From Flavobacteriia bacterium (GTDB lineage Bacteria; Bacteroidota; Bacteroidia; Flavobacteriales_D; Crocinitomicaceae), in the NCBI GenBank assembly GCA_947490145.1, contig CANLGD010000024.1, positions 1 through 35,394 of the forward strand: a DNA stretch of 35,394 nt, in the 5' to 3' direction. The notes beneath the pieces were generated by a model that saw only the letters and a program-made list of their open reading frames with translations, was not told where the DNA came from and did not search any database. Below are positions 6,957 to 16,663 of the stretch, in pieces. Position 1 is the first letter of the stretch, and every line of letters begins with the position of its first letter. A program made the translations under genes and the position numbers.

Positions 6957-9210
6957 AATAATTCCATTAATTCTATTTACATGCTTATTTTCTAAAGGAA
7001 TTATTGCTCAATGTCCAATAATTCCAGCACCAAGCTCTTATTTAAAGTTTAAAGATAGATTTGATTTTCAAAATTTAATACAAACAAATTTTTCACTTAT
7101 TCCTGCAAATATTAAAGCTTATTTTACCACAGAAATGTCAGTTTTATTCAATTTAGAATTAAAACAAATGGAAAATATAAAACCGACTATTTCGTTTTTA
7201 AAAGTTGAATCGGCTATTCATAAAGATTGGTATGAAATTGATGTAAAAACAGATCACATTCTCATTTCTTTCTCGTCCGATGCAAGTTGTTTTTACGCAA
7301 TAAATTCGTTTTTGCAATTAATTGAAAAAAAAGGAACTGAAACTTATATTCAAAATTGCAAAATTACTGATTACCCAAAATTTGAATGGAGAGGTTTACA
7401 TTTAGATGTCAGCCGACATTTTTTCTCCGTTGAAGAGGTGAAAAAATATATTGATTTAATGGCATTTTATAAGTTCAATACGTTTCATTGGCATTTAACA
7501 GACGATCAAGGTTGGAGAATTGAAATCAAAAAATATCCGAAGTTAACAGAAACTGGAGCCTGGAGAGATAGTACCGTAAATAATCACTATACAACAATTC
7601 CAAGAACATATAGCTCTGAAATTTACGGTGGATTTTACACTCAAGAACAAATTAGAGAGGTTGTAAAATATGCTGAAAGCAAATACATAAATATTGTCCC
7701 AGAAATAGAAATGCCCGGGCACGCTCGAGCTGCCTTGGCTGCTTATCCTGAATTTTCGTGCACAGGCATCCAGCAAAACGTACCTGGACTTTGGGGAGTT
7801 TTTGATGACATATATTGTTCAAAAAAAGAAACTATTGATTTTAATATTGATATACTATCAGAAGTTTTAGAATTATTCCCTTCAAAATACATTCATATTG
7901 GTGGCGACGAAGCTCCAAAAGACCGCTGGAAAAAATGTATTAATTGTCAAAGAATAATCCTCGAAAACAATCTTAAAGGTGAACATGAGTTACAAAGTTA
8001 TTTCATCAAAAAAATAGACAAGTATCTTACTTCAAAAGGTCGAAAATTAATAGGTTGGGACGAAATTTTAGAGGGTGGACTTTCTCCAAATGCAACAGTG
8101 ATGTCTTGGCGAGGAACTCAAGGCGGAATTGAGGCAGTGAAACAAGGCCACGCGGTCGTTATGAGCCCAGGTTCTCATTGCTATTTTGACCATTATCAAA
8201 GTAAAAATTCTGGAGATGCGATTGCTTTTGGTGGCTTCACGTCTTTGGAAAAAGTATATTCCTTTGAGCCAATCCCTGCAGAATTATCTTTACAGGAATC
8301 AAAATTAATTTTAGGTGCACAAGCAAATTTGTGGACAGAATACATTCCGAACATGAAACAATTAGAATACATGACTTTTCCCAGAGCTTTGGCATTATCT
8401 CAAGTTTTATGGAGTGTTAAAAAACCCAGTTACAAAGTATTTCAAGATAGATTAATTAAAAAACATTTATTTTTGTTGAAGCAAAAAGACGTCAATTATT
8501 CTAAAGCAATTTTTTATCCTAAAATGACGATTTCTAAAACAAAAAATGGAATTCGTTACAACTTTAAAAGTGATTTAAAAGATTACCAATTTATTGAAAA
8601 TAATGCAAATCAATATGGTAGCAATTCAAAAATAGAATATCTGGAAGAAATTAAAGTAAATTTGGACAGACAAAGAATTCCAAATGGAGAAACTGCAGCT
8701 TTGATTGTACCATTTTATTTAGGTCTTGAAATAAAACCAATTTACATCAATTATAAATTACATGAATTATTAGGTTTACCAATAAAATTTATAACAGAAC
8801 CAAACGAACGTTATTCCTACAATAAGGAACTTTGCTTACTCGATGGTATTATCGGAGTAACTCCTTGGAATTCTGGAGAATGGTTAGGGTTTGACACAAC
8901 AGAAATAATTTTTGAAGTTAATCTTCTTAAAGAAGTTGAAATAAAAAATGTTTACCTCAGTTTTTTAGATGATGCATCTTCTTGGATTCATTTACCTGAG
9001 AAAATTATCATTTCAACATCAATTAACAAAAAAAAATGGGATGTTTTCCCTTTTACAGTTGAAAAAAATAAAAACACCTATCAAATCAATAAAAATGCAA
9101 AGTATATTAAGTATAAAATTTTAACAAAAAAATCAATTCCACAGAATTTCCCTGGTGAAGGAAAAACTCCTTGGACATTTATGGATGAAATAATGGTAAA
9201 TTTCGAATAA
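6943..9210 (+). CDS. Beta-N-acetylhexosaminidase, GH20
   Basis: 755 residues, an exo-enzyme releasing terminal GlcNAc or GalNAc. A signal peptide (about 1-22, ending SKGIIAQ) precedes the GH20b domain and a catalytic barrel from about residue 148 (FEWRGLHLDVSRHFF, HWHLTDDQGWRIEIKKYPKL, PEIEMPGHARAALAAYP). The substrate-assisted pair Asp322-Glu323 is in HIGGDEAPK, and later WDEILEGG and LGAQANLWTEY complete the site. The roughly 230-residue C-terminal region includes a chitobiase-like/discoidin-like part. No T9SS domain is seen, so it is probably periplasmic. Its start overlaps the kinase gene by 14 bases, placing it firmly in the NAD-salvage operon, an uncommon partnership. Confidence 0.93.
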   Translation: MKNPKIIPLILFTCLFSKGIIAQCPIIPAPSSYLKFKDRFDFQNLIQTNFSLIPANIKAYFTTEMSVLFNLELKQMENIKPTISFLKVESAIHKDWYEIDVKTDHILISFSSDASCFYAINSFLQLIEKKGTETYIQNCKITDYPKFEWRGLHLDVSRHFFSVEEVKKYIDLMAFYKFNTFHWHLTDDQGWRIEIKKYPKLTETGAWRDSTVNNHYTTIPRTYSSEIYGGFYTQEQIREVVKYAESKYINIVPEIEMPGHARAALAAYPEFSCTGIQQNVPGLWGVFDDIYCSKKETIDFNIDILSEVLELFPSKYIHIGGDEAPKDRWKKCINCQRIILENNLKGEHELQSYFIKKIDKYLTSKGRKLIGWDEILEGGLSPNATVMSWRGTQGGIEAVKQGHAVVMSPGSHCYFDHYQSKNSGDAIAFGGFTSLEKVYSFEPIPAELSLQESKLILGAQANLWTEYIPNMKQLEYMTFPRALALSQVLWSVKKPSYKVFQDRLIKKHLFLLKQKDVNYSKAIFYPKMTISKTKNGIRYNFKSDLKDYQFIENNANQYGSNSKIEYLEEIKVNLDRQRIPNGETAALIVPFYLGLEIKPIYINYKLHELLGLPIKFITEPNERYSYNKELCLLDGIIGVTPWNSGEWLGFDTTEIIFEVNLLKEVEIKNVYLSFLDDASSWIHLPEKIIISTSINKKKWDVFPFTVEKNKNTYQINKNAKYIKYKILTKKSIPQNFPGEGKTPWTFMDEIMVNFE

Positions 9211-9410
9211 AAATTTGAACTTTTAACAGAAAGTTCTCTTAAATAACAGAAAAAATAAATTATTTTTAAATAAAAATCTAAATATCTGATAATAAACACA
9301 TTAATAACTATTTTAGTAGAAATCAAAAAAAATAATTTTAATTTTTTTTCAACAATTTTGGATTAGAAATAAATTATGCTTTAATTCGCTCTTGGATTTT
9401 GACTATAAAA

Positions 9411-11585
9411 ATGAATTTTATGAACATTAAGCAACTGTTAACACTAGTAATCATTGGATTTTCCTCTTTGACTCAAGCTCAAATTGTAATGTACGTTCCA
9501 AAACAAGTGAAATTAGCAAACATTGAGTACAGAAATGAAAATTATTGTTCTGGTGCAGCAATTTGTGCAAAAGCATTCTCTAAAATAGAAAGAAAAGGAA
9601 AATCAGCAATTAAGCTGAAAGCTGACATGGCTTTCAAGACAGCTGAGTGTTATAGACAAACTGATAACATGAAAGATGCTCATGAATGGTATGAGAAAGC
9701 CATTTTATTGAAGTATCCGGAAAGAGATCCTTTAGTTTATTTTTACAATGCTGAAATGCTAAGGGCATTAGGAGAACACAAAAAAGCAATTGTAAATTAT
9801 AGTAGCTATAAGGAATTAGCTCCAGAAGATAAAAGAGCTGATATTGGATTAAGATCTTGTGAAATTCATCAAGATTTTAAAATCAACAAATCGCGACATG
9901 TTGTAACTAATGTTACATCGCTAAATAAAGAAGTTTTTGATATGGCTCCAATGTTTGGAGATAAAAAAGAATCTCAAATTTACTTCAGTACTTCAAGAGA
10001 AGGCGGCGTAAGCAATAGTGTTGACCCAAGATCTTGTGAAAACTACATGGATTTATGGGTTTCAGATGTTGATAAGAAAGGAAACTGGGGACAACCAAAA
10101 TTAGTTGCTGGTGAATTAATCAACACTGAGGATAACGAGGGAACAGTTTGTTTTGACGGAAGAGGTAAGACAATGTTCTTTACACGTTGTCCAAATGAAA
10201 GTAAGTTAAATCTAGGTTGTGATATTTGGGTTTCTGAGATGAAAGGTAAAGAGTGGGGAGAACCTACAAAATTGGAACTAAAGGGACATGATTCAATTTC
10301 GGTTGGTCATCCATGTGTTACTGAAGATGGAAAATTCTTAATTTTTGCTTCAGATATGCCAGGTGGTTTTGGCGGAAGAGATTTATACTACACTGAATAC
10401 ACTAAAAAAACAAATTCGTGGTCGGCTCCAATAAATATGGGTGCTGAACTGAATACTGAAGGAAATGAATTATTCCCAACTTTTGCTAAAAATGGTGATT
10501 TGTATTTTGCTACAGATGGTTTACCGGGTATGGGGGGATTAGATGTTTTTAAGGCTACGAAAGTAAAAGATAAAAACAAATGGGAGAAACCTAAAAACTT
10601 AGGATTTCCTTTGAATTCGGTTTCTAATGATTATGCTTTAATTGAAGTTAGTGATAAAAAAGGTTATTATACATCTGAAAGAGTTGGAAGTGTAGGTAAA
10701 AACTTGCGTCCAGATATTTGGATGTATGAATTACCTCCAAACATGTACACTTTAAAAGTTGATGTAGTTGATGAGTTAAACCAAAAAGCCAGAGTTTCTG
10801 GAGCAAAAGTAACTATAACAGCTGCTGAAAGTGGAATTACATGGGAAGGGATAACCAAGGAAGATGGTTCAATTTTATGGGATAAAAAACCAGATGCTAC
10901 ACGCTTTGTAAACGAAAATGCCTCCTATTCTGTGAAAGTTGAAAAAGACAAATACAAAAGTGTAAAAGAAGTATCCTTCACTACTGTTGGTGTAAATTAT
11001 GATCAAAATTTCGTAATTGAATTACCAATGATAAAAGAAGAGCCAATTCGTTTACCAGAAGTACGTTATCCTTTAAACCAGTGGTCTTTCGTTGTTGATT
11101 CAACAATCAATTCATTAGATTCACTAAACTTTGTGTACGACTTGTTAATGAAATACCCTTCTATGAAATTAGAGTTGAGTTCTCATACAGATGCTCGTTC
11201 AGGGAACATTTACAATCAAGTTTTATCTGAAAATAGAGCAAAAGCTTGTATCAAGTATTTAGTTGAAACAAAGGGAATTGATGCAAAACGTTTAGTTCCT
11301 GTAGGGAAAGGTGAAAATTCACCAAAAAAAGTTTATTTGTTAGCTAATGGAGCTTATGTCTCAAATGCTCCACTTGACACTGCTGGCGTTAAGACAATTG
11401 TTTTAAAAGAAGCTTACATCAATGGATTTAAGAAAAAGGATAAAGCAAAATATGAAATGCTTCACCAACTAAATCGTCGTACTGAAGGTTTTGTGCTTGA
11501 TTTACAATTTGATCCAGCTTTAGCTCCAGAAGTTGCTAAAGATTATTTCACATTCAAAAACTTACCGAAAGACAATAAAAAATAA
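9411..11585 (+). CDS. PorE-like protein: TPR, PD40 propeller, OmpA C-terminal domain
   Basis: About 724 residues. Order of parts: signal peptide (ending SSLTQAQ), TPR-like helices (about 35-150, with the pattern KTAECYRQTDNMKDAHEWYEKAI), a PD40/WD40-like propeller (about 185-435, repeats such as IYFSTSREGG, MFFTRCPNES, LIFASDMPGGFGGRDLY, LYFATDGLPGMGGLDVF), a carboxypeptidase-regulatory-like domain (about 450-535), and an OmpA-type peptidoglycan-binding domain (ELSSHTDARSGNIYNQVLSENRAKA, ending NRR). PorE of the T9SS has this architecture, but Bacteroidota have several paralogs, so the T9SS role is inferred. It lacks an obvious lipobox. TTG at 9399 could extend it by four residues; ATG at 9411 or 9420 is more natural. 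Confidence 0.82.
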   Translation: MNFMNIKQLLTLVIIGFSSLTQAQIVMYVPKQVKLANIEYRNENYCSGAAICAKAFSKIERKGKSAIKLKADMAFKTAECYRQTDNMKDAHEWYEKAILLKYPERDPLVYFYNAEMLRALGEHKKAIVNYSSYKELAPEDKRADIGLRSCEIHQDFKINKSRHVVTNVTSLNKEVFDMAPMFGDKKESQIYFSTSREGGVSNSVDPRSCENYMDLWVSDVDKKGNWGQPKLVAGELINTEDNEGTVCFDGRGKTMFFTRCPNESKLNLGCDIWVSEMKGKEWGEPTKLELKGHDSISVGHPCVTEDGKFLIFASDMPGGFGGRDLYYTEYTKKTNSWSAPINMGAELNTEGNELFPTFAKNGDLYFATDGLPGMGGLDVFKATKVKDKNKWEKPKNLGFPLNSVSNDYALIEVSDKKGYYTSERVGSVGKNLRPDIWMYELPPNMYTLKVDVVDELNQKARVSGAKVTITAAESGITWEGITKEDGSILWDKKPDATRFVNENASYSVKVEKDKYKSVKEVSFTTVGVNYDQNFVIELPMIKEEPIRLPEVRYPLNQWSFVVDSTINSLDSLNFVYDLLMKYPSMKLELSSHTDARSGNIYNQVLSENRAKACIKYLVETKGIDAKRLVPVGKGENSPKKVYLLANGAYVSNAPLDTAGVKTIVLKEAYINGFKKKDKAKYEMLHQLNRRTEGFVLDLQFDPALAPEVAKDYFTFKNLPKDNKK

Positions 11586-11604
11586 TTTATTGTAAAATAA
11601 ATAT

Positions 11605-11635
11605 AAAAGCCGAATTGAAATATTCGGCTTTTTTT
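11605..11635 (+). terminator. Rho-independent terminator of the PorE-like gene
   Basis: AAAAGCCGAAT / ATTCGGCTTTT forms an 11-bp perfect stem around a 6-base loop and is followed by T residues, 19 bases after the stop codon. Confidence 0.88.
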
Positions 11636-11688
11636 GTTTAGGAAGTTTTGTGAAAAATTTAGGCGAATATAAAATTTTGCTTCTGAAA

Positions 11689-11732
11689 ATTAATTGGACT
11701 TAATATCTTGAGCACAAAGTCCTTTAATTAAT
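11689..11732 (+). other. Imperfect hairpin in the gap between two terminators
   Basis: ATTAATTGGACTT (11689-11701) pairs with AAGTCC-TTT-AATTAAT (11717-11732), giving 13 base pairs with a 3-base bulge and a 15-base loop. It lies in a non-coding 130-base stretch between the two terminator hairpins. It could be part of a small RNA or of the 3' end of the convergent LOG mRNA. No known RNA family recognised. Confidence 0.3.
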
Positions 11733-11766
11733 AGAGATCTAAAATATAAGCGCAAATATAAAGTGC

Positions 11767-11808
11767 AAAGTAACTGCTAGTCATTTTCAAACTAGTAGTT
11801 ACTTTTTT
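11767..11808. terminator. Terminator hairpin before the end of the LOG gene
   Basis: AAAGTAACTGCTAGT and ACTAGTAGTTACTTT form a 15-bp stem with one G-T wobble around a 9-base loop. Read rightwards it is followed by a T tract (CTTTTTT). Read leftwards it directly follows the LOG gene stop codon (16 bases away) but has only a broken T-rich tail. It may serve the LOG gene, or both strands. Confidence 0.65.
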
Positions 11809-11823
11809 ATCTAAAATTAATTC

Positions 11824-12507
11824 TTAAAAATTAGGTGATAATTCGTGGTTTCTATAGAAATCCTCCACATATTTAACAGCTTCATCTGCTGTGTCAACAA
11901 TCGAATATAAATTCAAATCTAATTCAGAAATATTATGCTCTTCATGAAGCATAACTTCCTCTACCCATTTGAACAAGCCTGTCCAATAAGATTTACCTAT
12001 TAAAACTACAGGCCTTTTATTAATCTTCTTAGTTTGAATTAAGGTAAGTGCTTCAAACATTTCATCTAAAGTACCAAAACCTCCAGGAAGAACAACAAAT
12101 CCTTGCGAATATTTGACGAAAATTACTTTTCTCACAAAAAAATAATCAAACTCTAGGTTATGCTCAGGATCAATGTAAGGGTTATGATTTTGTTCAAAAG
12201 GTAAATCAATGTTTAAACCAACAGATTTCCCTTCGCCTTTTTGTGCACCAAAATTACCTGCCTCCATTATTCCTGGTCCACCACCTGTAATTACCCCGTA
12301 TCCTGCTTTTGCAAGCTTTTCTCCAACTTCTGCAGCCATTTGATAGTATTTATTGTCTGGCTTCGTTCTGGCAGAGCCAAAAACAGAGACACAAGGTCCA
12401 ATTTTTGACATTCTTTCGTATCCTTCAACAAATTCTGACATAATTTTAAAAATCGCCCAACTATCATTGGTTTTGATTTCCGTCCAATCTTTTCTTATTG
12501 TATTCAT
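11824..12507 (-). CDS. LOG family nucleotide phosphoribohydrolase
   Basis: 227 residues. The family hydrolyses nucleoside 5'-monophosphates (cytokinin ribotides in plants, AMP or other NMPs in bacteria) to base and ribose 5-phosphate. It resembles the TIGR00730 / lysine-decarboxylase-like Rossmann group: CVSVFGSARTKPDNKYYQMA, the glycine-rich GVITGGGPGIMEAGNFGAQ near the middle, and the signature PGGFGTLDEMFEALTLIQT with its catalytic Glu. The older lysine decarboxylase label is misleading. It is 198 bases downstream of uvrA on the same strand and could share transcription with it, but no clear promoter was found either way. Confidence 0.9.
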   Translation of the reverse strand: MNTIRKDWTEIKTNDSWAIFKIMSEFVEGYERMSKIGPCVSVFGSARTKPDNKYYQMAAEVGEKLAKAGYGVITGGGPGIMEAGNFGAQKGEGKSVGLNIDLPFEQNHNPYIDPEHNLEFDYFFVRKVIFVKYSQGFVVLPGGFGTLDEMFEALTLIQTKKINKRPVVLIGKSYWTGLFKWVEEVMLHEEHNISELDLNLYSIVDTADEAVKYVEDFYRNHELSPNF

Positions 12508-12705
12508 AAATATGGATTTAATTAATAAATTGATGTATTTGCGAAAAGTGAAGTGTCGTTTTGAATAGGCTCAATTCAGTTGTTTTTATTCGCAAGTTGC
12601 AAGCACAATGGGTGTACAATTGTAAAAATAGTAAAAATAATTAAAAGTTGTGCAAAAAGAAAATAATGAGAAAACAAGAAAGTAGTTTGCGCTGAGAAAA
12701 TCTTC

Positions 12706-15564
12706 TTATTTTCCCATTTCCAACTTCAAATATTTTCCCGTATGAGATTTACTTGAATCCAAAGCGATTAATTTTTCAGGAGTTCCAGAAAATAAAATAT
12801 CTCCTCCACCTTTTCCTCCTTCTAAACCAACATCTACAATATAATCAGCCACTTTAACAATGTCTAAATTGTGTTCAATAACTAAAACAGTGTTTCCTTC
12901 ATCCACCAAACGATTGAGAACAATCAAGAGCATACGAATGTCTTCAAAATGCAACCCAGTTGATGGTTCATCCAAAATATAAATGGTACTTCCTGTTCCT
13001 TTTTTAGCTAATTCAGTTGCTAATTTTATGCGCTGTGCCTCTCCGCCAGATAATGTGGTGGAGGCTTGACCAAGTTTAATGTATCCCAACCCGACTGAAA
13101 GTAATGTTTCTAAAACTCGGTTGATTTTCGGAATTTTTTCAAAAAAGGGAACAGCATCTTCAATTGTCATTTCCAAGACATCATTGATTGATTTTCCTTT
13201 GTAACGAACCTCCAAAGTTTCCCGGTTGTATCTTTTTCCTTGACACGATTCACATTGAACGTAAACATCGGGTAAAAAATTCATTTCAATCACTTTTAAA
13301 CCCCCACCACCGCATGATTCGCAACGACCACCAGCAACATTAAATGAAAATCTTCCTGGTTTATAACCTCTAATTTGCGCTTCTGGAATTGATGCAAACA
13401 AAGTTCTTATTTCTGTAAAAACATTTGTGTAAGTTGCTGGATTTGAACGTGGCGTCCGCCCAATTGGATTCTGATCAATTTCAATCACTTTATCCAAAAA
13501 TTCCAAACCTTTGATTGCTTTATATGGCATTGGTTTCTTAACACCATTGTAAATATATGAATTTAAAATAGGATATAAAGTATGGTGAATTAAAGTTGAC
13601 TTTCCACTTCCAGAAACTCCCGTTATACAAGTTAATGTTCCAAGTGGAATGTGTAAATCCACGTTTTTTAAATTATGACCACTTGCACCTAACAAACTGA
13701 TTTTATTCCCATTTCCTTTCCTGCGCTTTTTTGGAATTTCAATACTCATCTCACCATTCAAATATTTGGTAGTGAAAGAATTGTTGACTTTAATTTCATA
13801 AAATGGAGCAGCATTTAGAATTTCCCCTCCGTGTAAACCCGCTTTAGGACCAATATCTACTAAAAAATCAGCAGCCTCAATCATTTCTTTGTCATGTTCT
13901 ACAACAATTACTGTATTTCCAGTATCACGTAATCTTTTTAAGGAATTGATTAAACGTGTATTATCTCGTTGATGAAGTCCAATACTTGGCTCGTCGAGTA
14001 CGTATAAGACATTCATTAATTCTGAACCAATTTGAGTAGCCAAACGAATTCGTTGTGCCTCTCCTCCTGATAAAGTTTTGGCAGAACGATGCAACGAAAG
14101 GTATTCCAAGCCAACTTCAAGAATAAAATTAATTCGGGTGCGGATTTCTTTAATGATTTCTGTTCCGATGATTAATTCTTGCTTATTTAATTGTTTTTCA
14201 ATTTTGGTAAACCAAATAGCCAAATCTCTTATATCCATCATTGCCAAATCACCAATATTTTCGGTGCCAATTTTAAAATAATGAGACTCCTTTTTTAATC
14301 TTGTTCCTCTGCAAGTAGGACAAATTGCTCGATTCATGAAACTTTGCGCCCAACGTTGAATTGGCGCTGAACTCTCTTCAGAATGACGTGAAACAAATTG
14401 AATTATTCCTTCAAAGATAATGGACTTATCTTTAGGTGATCGTTCCAAACCTTCATTTCCATAAAGTAAAATATGAACAACATCAGCAGAAATATCTTTT
14501 ATTGGAGTTAATAAATTGAAGCCTTCTTCGAGTAAATAAGCTTCAATTTTATCAAAAATCCAGGTTCTTTTATATTCTCCAATTGGAGCAAAACCACCTT
14601 TTTTTATTGATAACCTAGGATCCGGTATAATTTTTTCTAAATCAATTTCCGAAATTTCACCAATTCCATTGCAATCCAGACAAGCACCATAGGGAGAATT
14701 AAACGAAAACAAACTTGGTTCAGGTTCAGGATAAGAAATTCCTGAGCTAGGACACATTAATGAACGACTAAAATGCTTCACTTCATTACTATCGTAATCC
14801 ATTAACATCATTGCTTTATTTCCATGTTTCATCGCTAATAAAACTGTATCATAAAGTCTTTTTTTGTCTTTTTTATCAACAACTATTCTATCAATAACAA
14901 GTTCAATATCATGAACTTTGTATCGATCCAAACGCATTCCACTTTCGAGTTCTTTTACTTCGCCATCAATTCTAACTTTTGAGAAACCCGATTTTCTCAT
15001 TTGTTCAAACAATTCTCTATAATGTCCTTTTCTAGCTTTAATTTTTGGTGCCAAAACAATTACTTTTTTAGAATCGTAATTTTGTAAAATGATTTCAACA
15101 ATTTGATCGTCAGAATATTTAACCATTTTTTCATTGCTCTCGTATGAATAGGCTGTTGATATTCGTGCAAAAAGCAAACGCAAAAAATCGTAAATTTCTG
15201 TTATTGTGCCAACGGTTGATCTTGGAGAACGTGAAACTGTTTTCTGTTCAATCGAAATTACTGGACTTAATCCTTCTATTTTATCAACATCCGGGCGTTC
15301 CAAGCCTCCTAAAAATTGTCTTGCATAAGACGAAAAAGTTTCAATATATCTCCTTTGACCTTCAGCGAAAATCGTATCAAAAGCCAAAGAAGATTTTCCA
15401 GAGCCAGATAAGCCGGTAAATACAATTAATTTGTTTCTAGGAATTTTTAAATCTATGTTTTTTAAATTATGCTCTCTAGCACCATAAATTTCGATGTATT
15501 TTTTTTCTTCTATTTCCAAAATTGACGTATTTTCAGAGTCACTTTTAGGCTGAATTTTATCCAT
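12706..15564 (-). CDS. uvrA: Excinuclease ABC subunit A
   Basis: 952 residues, full length. UvrA dimerises, scans DNA for bulky lesions and loads UvrB in nucleotide excision repair. Both ABC modules are complete: Walker A GLSGSGKSSL near residue 55 and GVSGSGKSTL in the second half, and ABC signatures LSGGEAQRIRLATQ and LSGGEAQRIKLATE, each followed by VLDEPS or ILDEPS. Zinc-binding cysteine pairs are seen in CLDCNG with CPTCRG, and in CESCGGGG with CESCQGKR. The gene starts 19 bases after the WecA/MraY-like gene ends, which places it at the tail of the polysaccharide gene run. No clear terminator follows. Confidence 0.97.
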   Translation of the reverse strand: MDKIQPKSDSENTSILEIEEKKYIEIYGAREHNLKNIDLKIPRNKLIVFTGLSGSGKSSLAFDTIFAEGQRRYIETFSSYARQFLGGLERPDVDKIEGLSPVISIEQKTVSRSPRSTVGTITEIYDFLRLLFARISTAYSYESNEKMVKYSDDQIVEIILQNYDSKKVIVLAPKIKARKGHYRELFEQMRKSGFSKVRIDGEVKELESGMRLDRYKVHDIELVIDRIVVDKKDKKRLYDTVLLAMKHGNKAMMLMDYDSNEVKHFSRSLMCPSSGISYPEPEPSLFSFNSPYGACLDCNGIGEISEIDLEKIIPDPRLSIKKGGFAPIGEYKRTWIFDKIEAYLLEEGFNLLTPIKDISADVVHILLYGNEGLERSPKDKSIIFEGIIQFVSRHSEESSAPIQRWAQSFMNRAICPTCRGTRLKKESHYFKIGTENIGDLAMMDIRDLAIWFTKIEKQLNKQELIIGTEIIKEIRTRINFILEVGLEYLSLHRSAKTLSGGEAQRIRLATQIGSELMNVLYVLDEPSIGLHQRDNTRLINSLKRLRDTGNTVIVVEHDKEMIEAADFLVDIGPKAGLHGGEILNAAPFYEIKVNNSFTTKYLNGEMSIEIPKKRRKGNGNKISLLGASGHNLKNVDLHIPLGTLTCITGVSGSGKSTLIHHTLYPILNSYIYNGVKKPMPYKAIKGLEFLDKVIEIDQNPIGRTPRSNPATYTNVFTEIRTLFASIPEAQIRGYKPGRFSFNVAGGRCESCGGGGLKVIEMNFLPDVYVQCESCQGKRYNRETLEVRYKGKSINDVLEMTIEDAVPFFEKIPKINRVLETLLSVGLGYIKLGQASTTLSGGEAQRIKLATELAKKGTGSTIYILDEPSTGLHFEDIRMLLIVLNRLVDEGNTVLVIEHNLDIVKVADYIVDVGLEGGKGGGDILFSGTPEKLIALDSSKSHTGKYLKLEMGK

Positions 15565-15583
15565 AATTTTAAAAATTTGCGCT

Positions 15584-16663
15584 TTAATCGTTTTCTTTAG
15601 GTGCTTGATACTTTAAAGTAAAACGATATAAGATTACAAATACTACAACAAAAAAGAGGAAGAAAAAGATGAGCGGAATCAAAATTCCTTTTTTACTCAA
15701 ATAAATCATAAAAATACTTAAAGCAGTAGAGCAAGCAGAAACAAAAGTAAAGACATACCAAACTTGCCTATCTGATAAGCCAGCATACACTAGATGATGA
15801 GTGGTATGATCTTTTCCACCAACCATGGGAGATTTGCCTTTTTTTATGCGGTTTATAGATACCGTAAGCGTATCAACGGCAGCAGGAGTTAGAGCTATCA
15901 AGCAAATAAAAATACCAATCCATGAAGGATTTTGAGTGTCTTCGCCAACATTCCAAAGACATTTAATAGAGAAAAAAGCTACTATTAAGCCAATAAACTG
16001 ACTTCCTGCGTCACCCATAAAAAGTTTAGATGGATTTATATTATATTTTAAAAAACCAAGTAAAGCACCAATTTGAGAAATTAAGATAATGGTCCAAAAA
16101 TTTCTGTTAAAATCAAAAATGATAAATGATGAAACTAAACATGAAATAAGTATAAAACCCACTGTAGTTCCTGTTATACCGTCCATGTTATCTAGCATAT
16201 TCAAGGAATTCATTAAAGCAATTACCCAAATAACTGTTATTACGGCATCAACAAAATAAATGTGAGTTAAATCAATGGTTGTATTGGTAAAAACAAAAAT
16301 TAATCCACATAAAATTTGAATGAATAATTTTCCCAATGGTCTAGTATTGTACGCGTCATCTGCTAAACCCATTAAAAAAGCGAGCGTCCCAGCGGATAAT
16401 AAACCTACAAATTCAGTATTTTTAAAAATAGAATCATCTTCGCTGAAAACGATACTGAATCCAATTGCTGAAAAAAGAAAAACGATATAAAAACTAACAC
16501 CTCCTAAAGAAGGTTTTGATTGATTGCTCCATCGAATTATCACATCATTCTTATTTCTAATACCTAATGATCTTGAGAACCTTAATAAAAGTACATTAAT
16601 TACCATAGAAATAATTATTCCAGCACTTAAGAATGCCGCGATTTGTAGTAATTTTATTTCCAT
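15584..16663 (-). CDS. WecA/MraY-family glycosyl-1-phosphate transferase
   Basis: 359 residues with about ten transmembrane helices. The family transfers a sugar-1-phosphate from a UDP-sugar to undecaprenyl phosphate at the inner face of the membrane, the first step of surface polysaccharide assembly. Visible motifs: LADDAYNTRPLGKLFIQ (aspartate pair), LNMLDNMDGITGT, the FMGDAGSQFIG magnesium-binding block and the KDHTTHHLVYAG histidine motif near residue 285. These fit WecA rather than MraY. It begins directly after the Wzc-like stop (16663/16664) and ends 19 bases before uvrA. The sugar specificity cannot be read from sequence. Confidence 0.88.
   Translation of the reverse strand: MEIKLLQIAAFLSAGIIISMVINVLLLRFSRSLGIRNKNDVIIRWSNQSKPSLGGVSFYIVFLFSAIGFSIVFSEDDSIFKNTEFVGLLSAGTLAFLMGLADDAYNTRPLGKLFIQILCGLIFVFTNTTIDLTHIYFVDAVITVIWVIALMNSLNMLDNMDGITGTTVGFILISCLVSSFIIFDFNRNFWTIILISQIGALLGFLKYNINPSKLFMGDAGSQFIGLIVAFFSIKCLWNVGEDTQNPSWIGIFICLIALTPAAVDTLTVSINRIKKGKSPMVGGKDHTTHHLVYAGLSDRQVWYVFTFVSACSTALSIFMIYLSKKGILIPLIFFFLFFVVVFVILYRFTLKYQAPKEND

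Noticed and set aside
9217-9236. GAACTTT / AAAGTTC hairpin after the GH20 gene
   Set aside because: A 7-bp AT-rich stem without a following T run; not enough for a terminator call.
12706-15564. Several open frames opposite uvrA and other long genes
   Set aside because: They are antisense shadows of strongly conserved coding sequence, without recognisable proteins.
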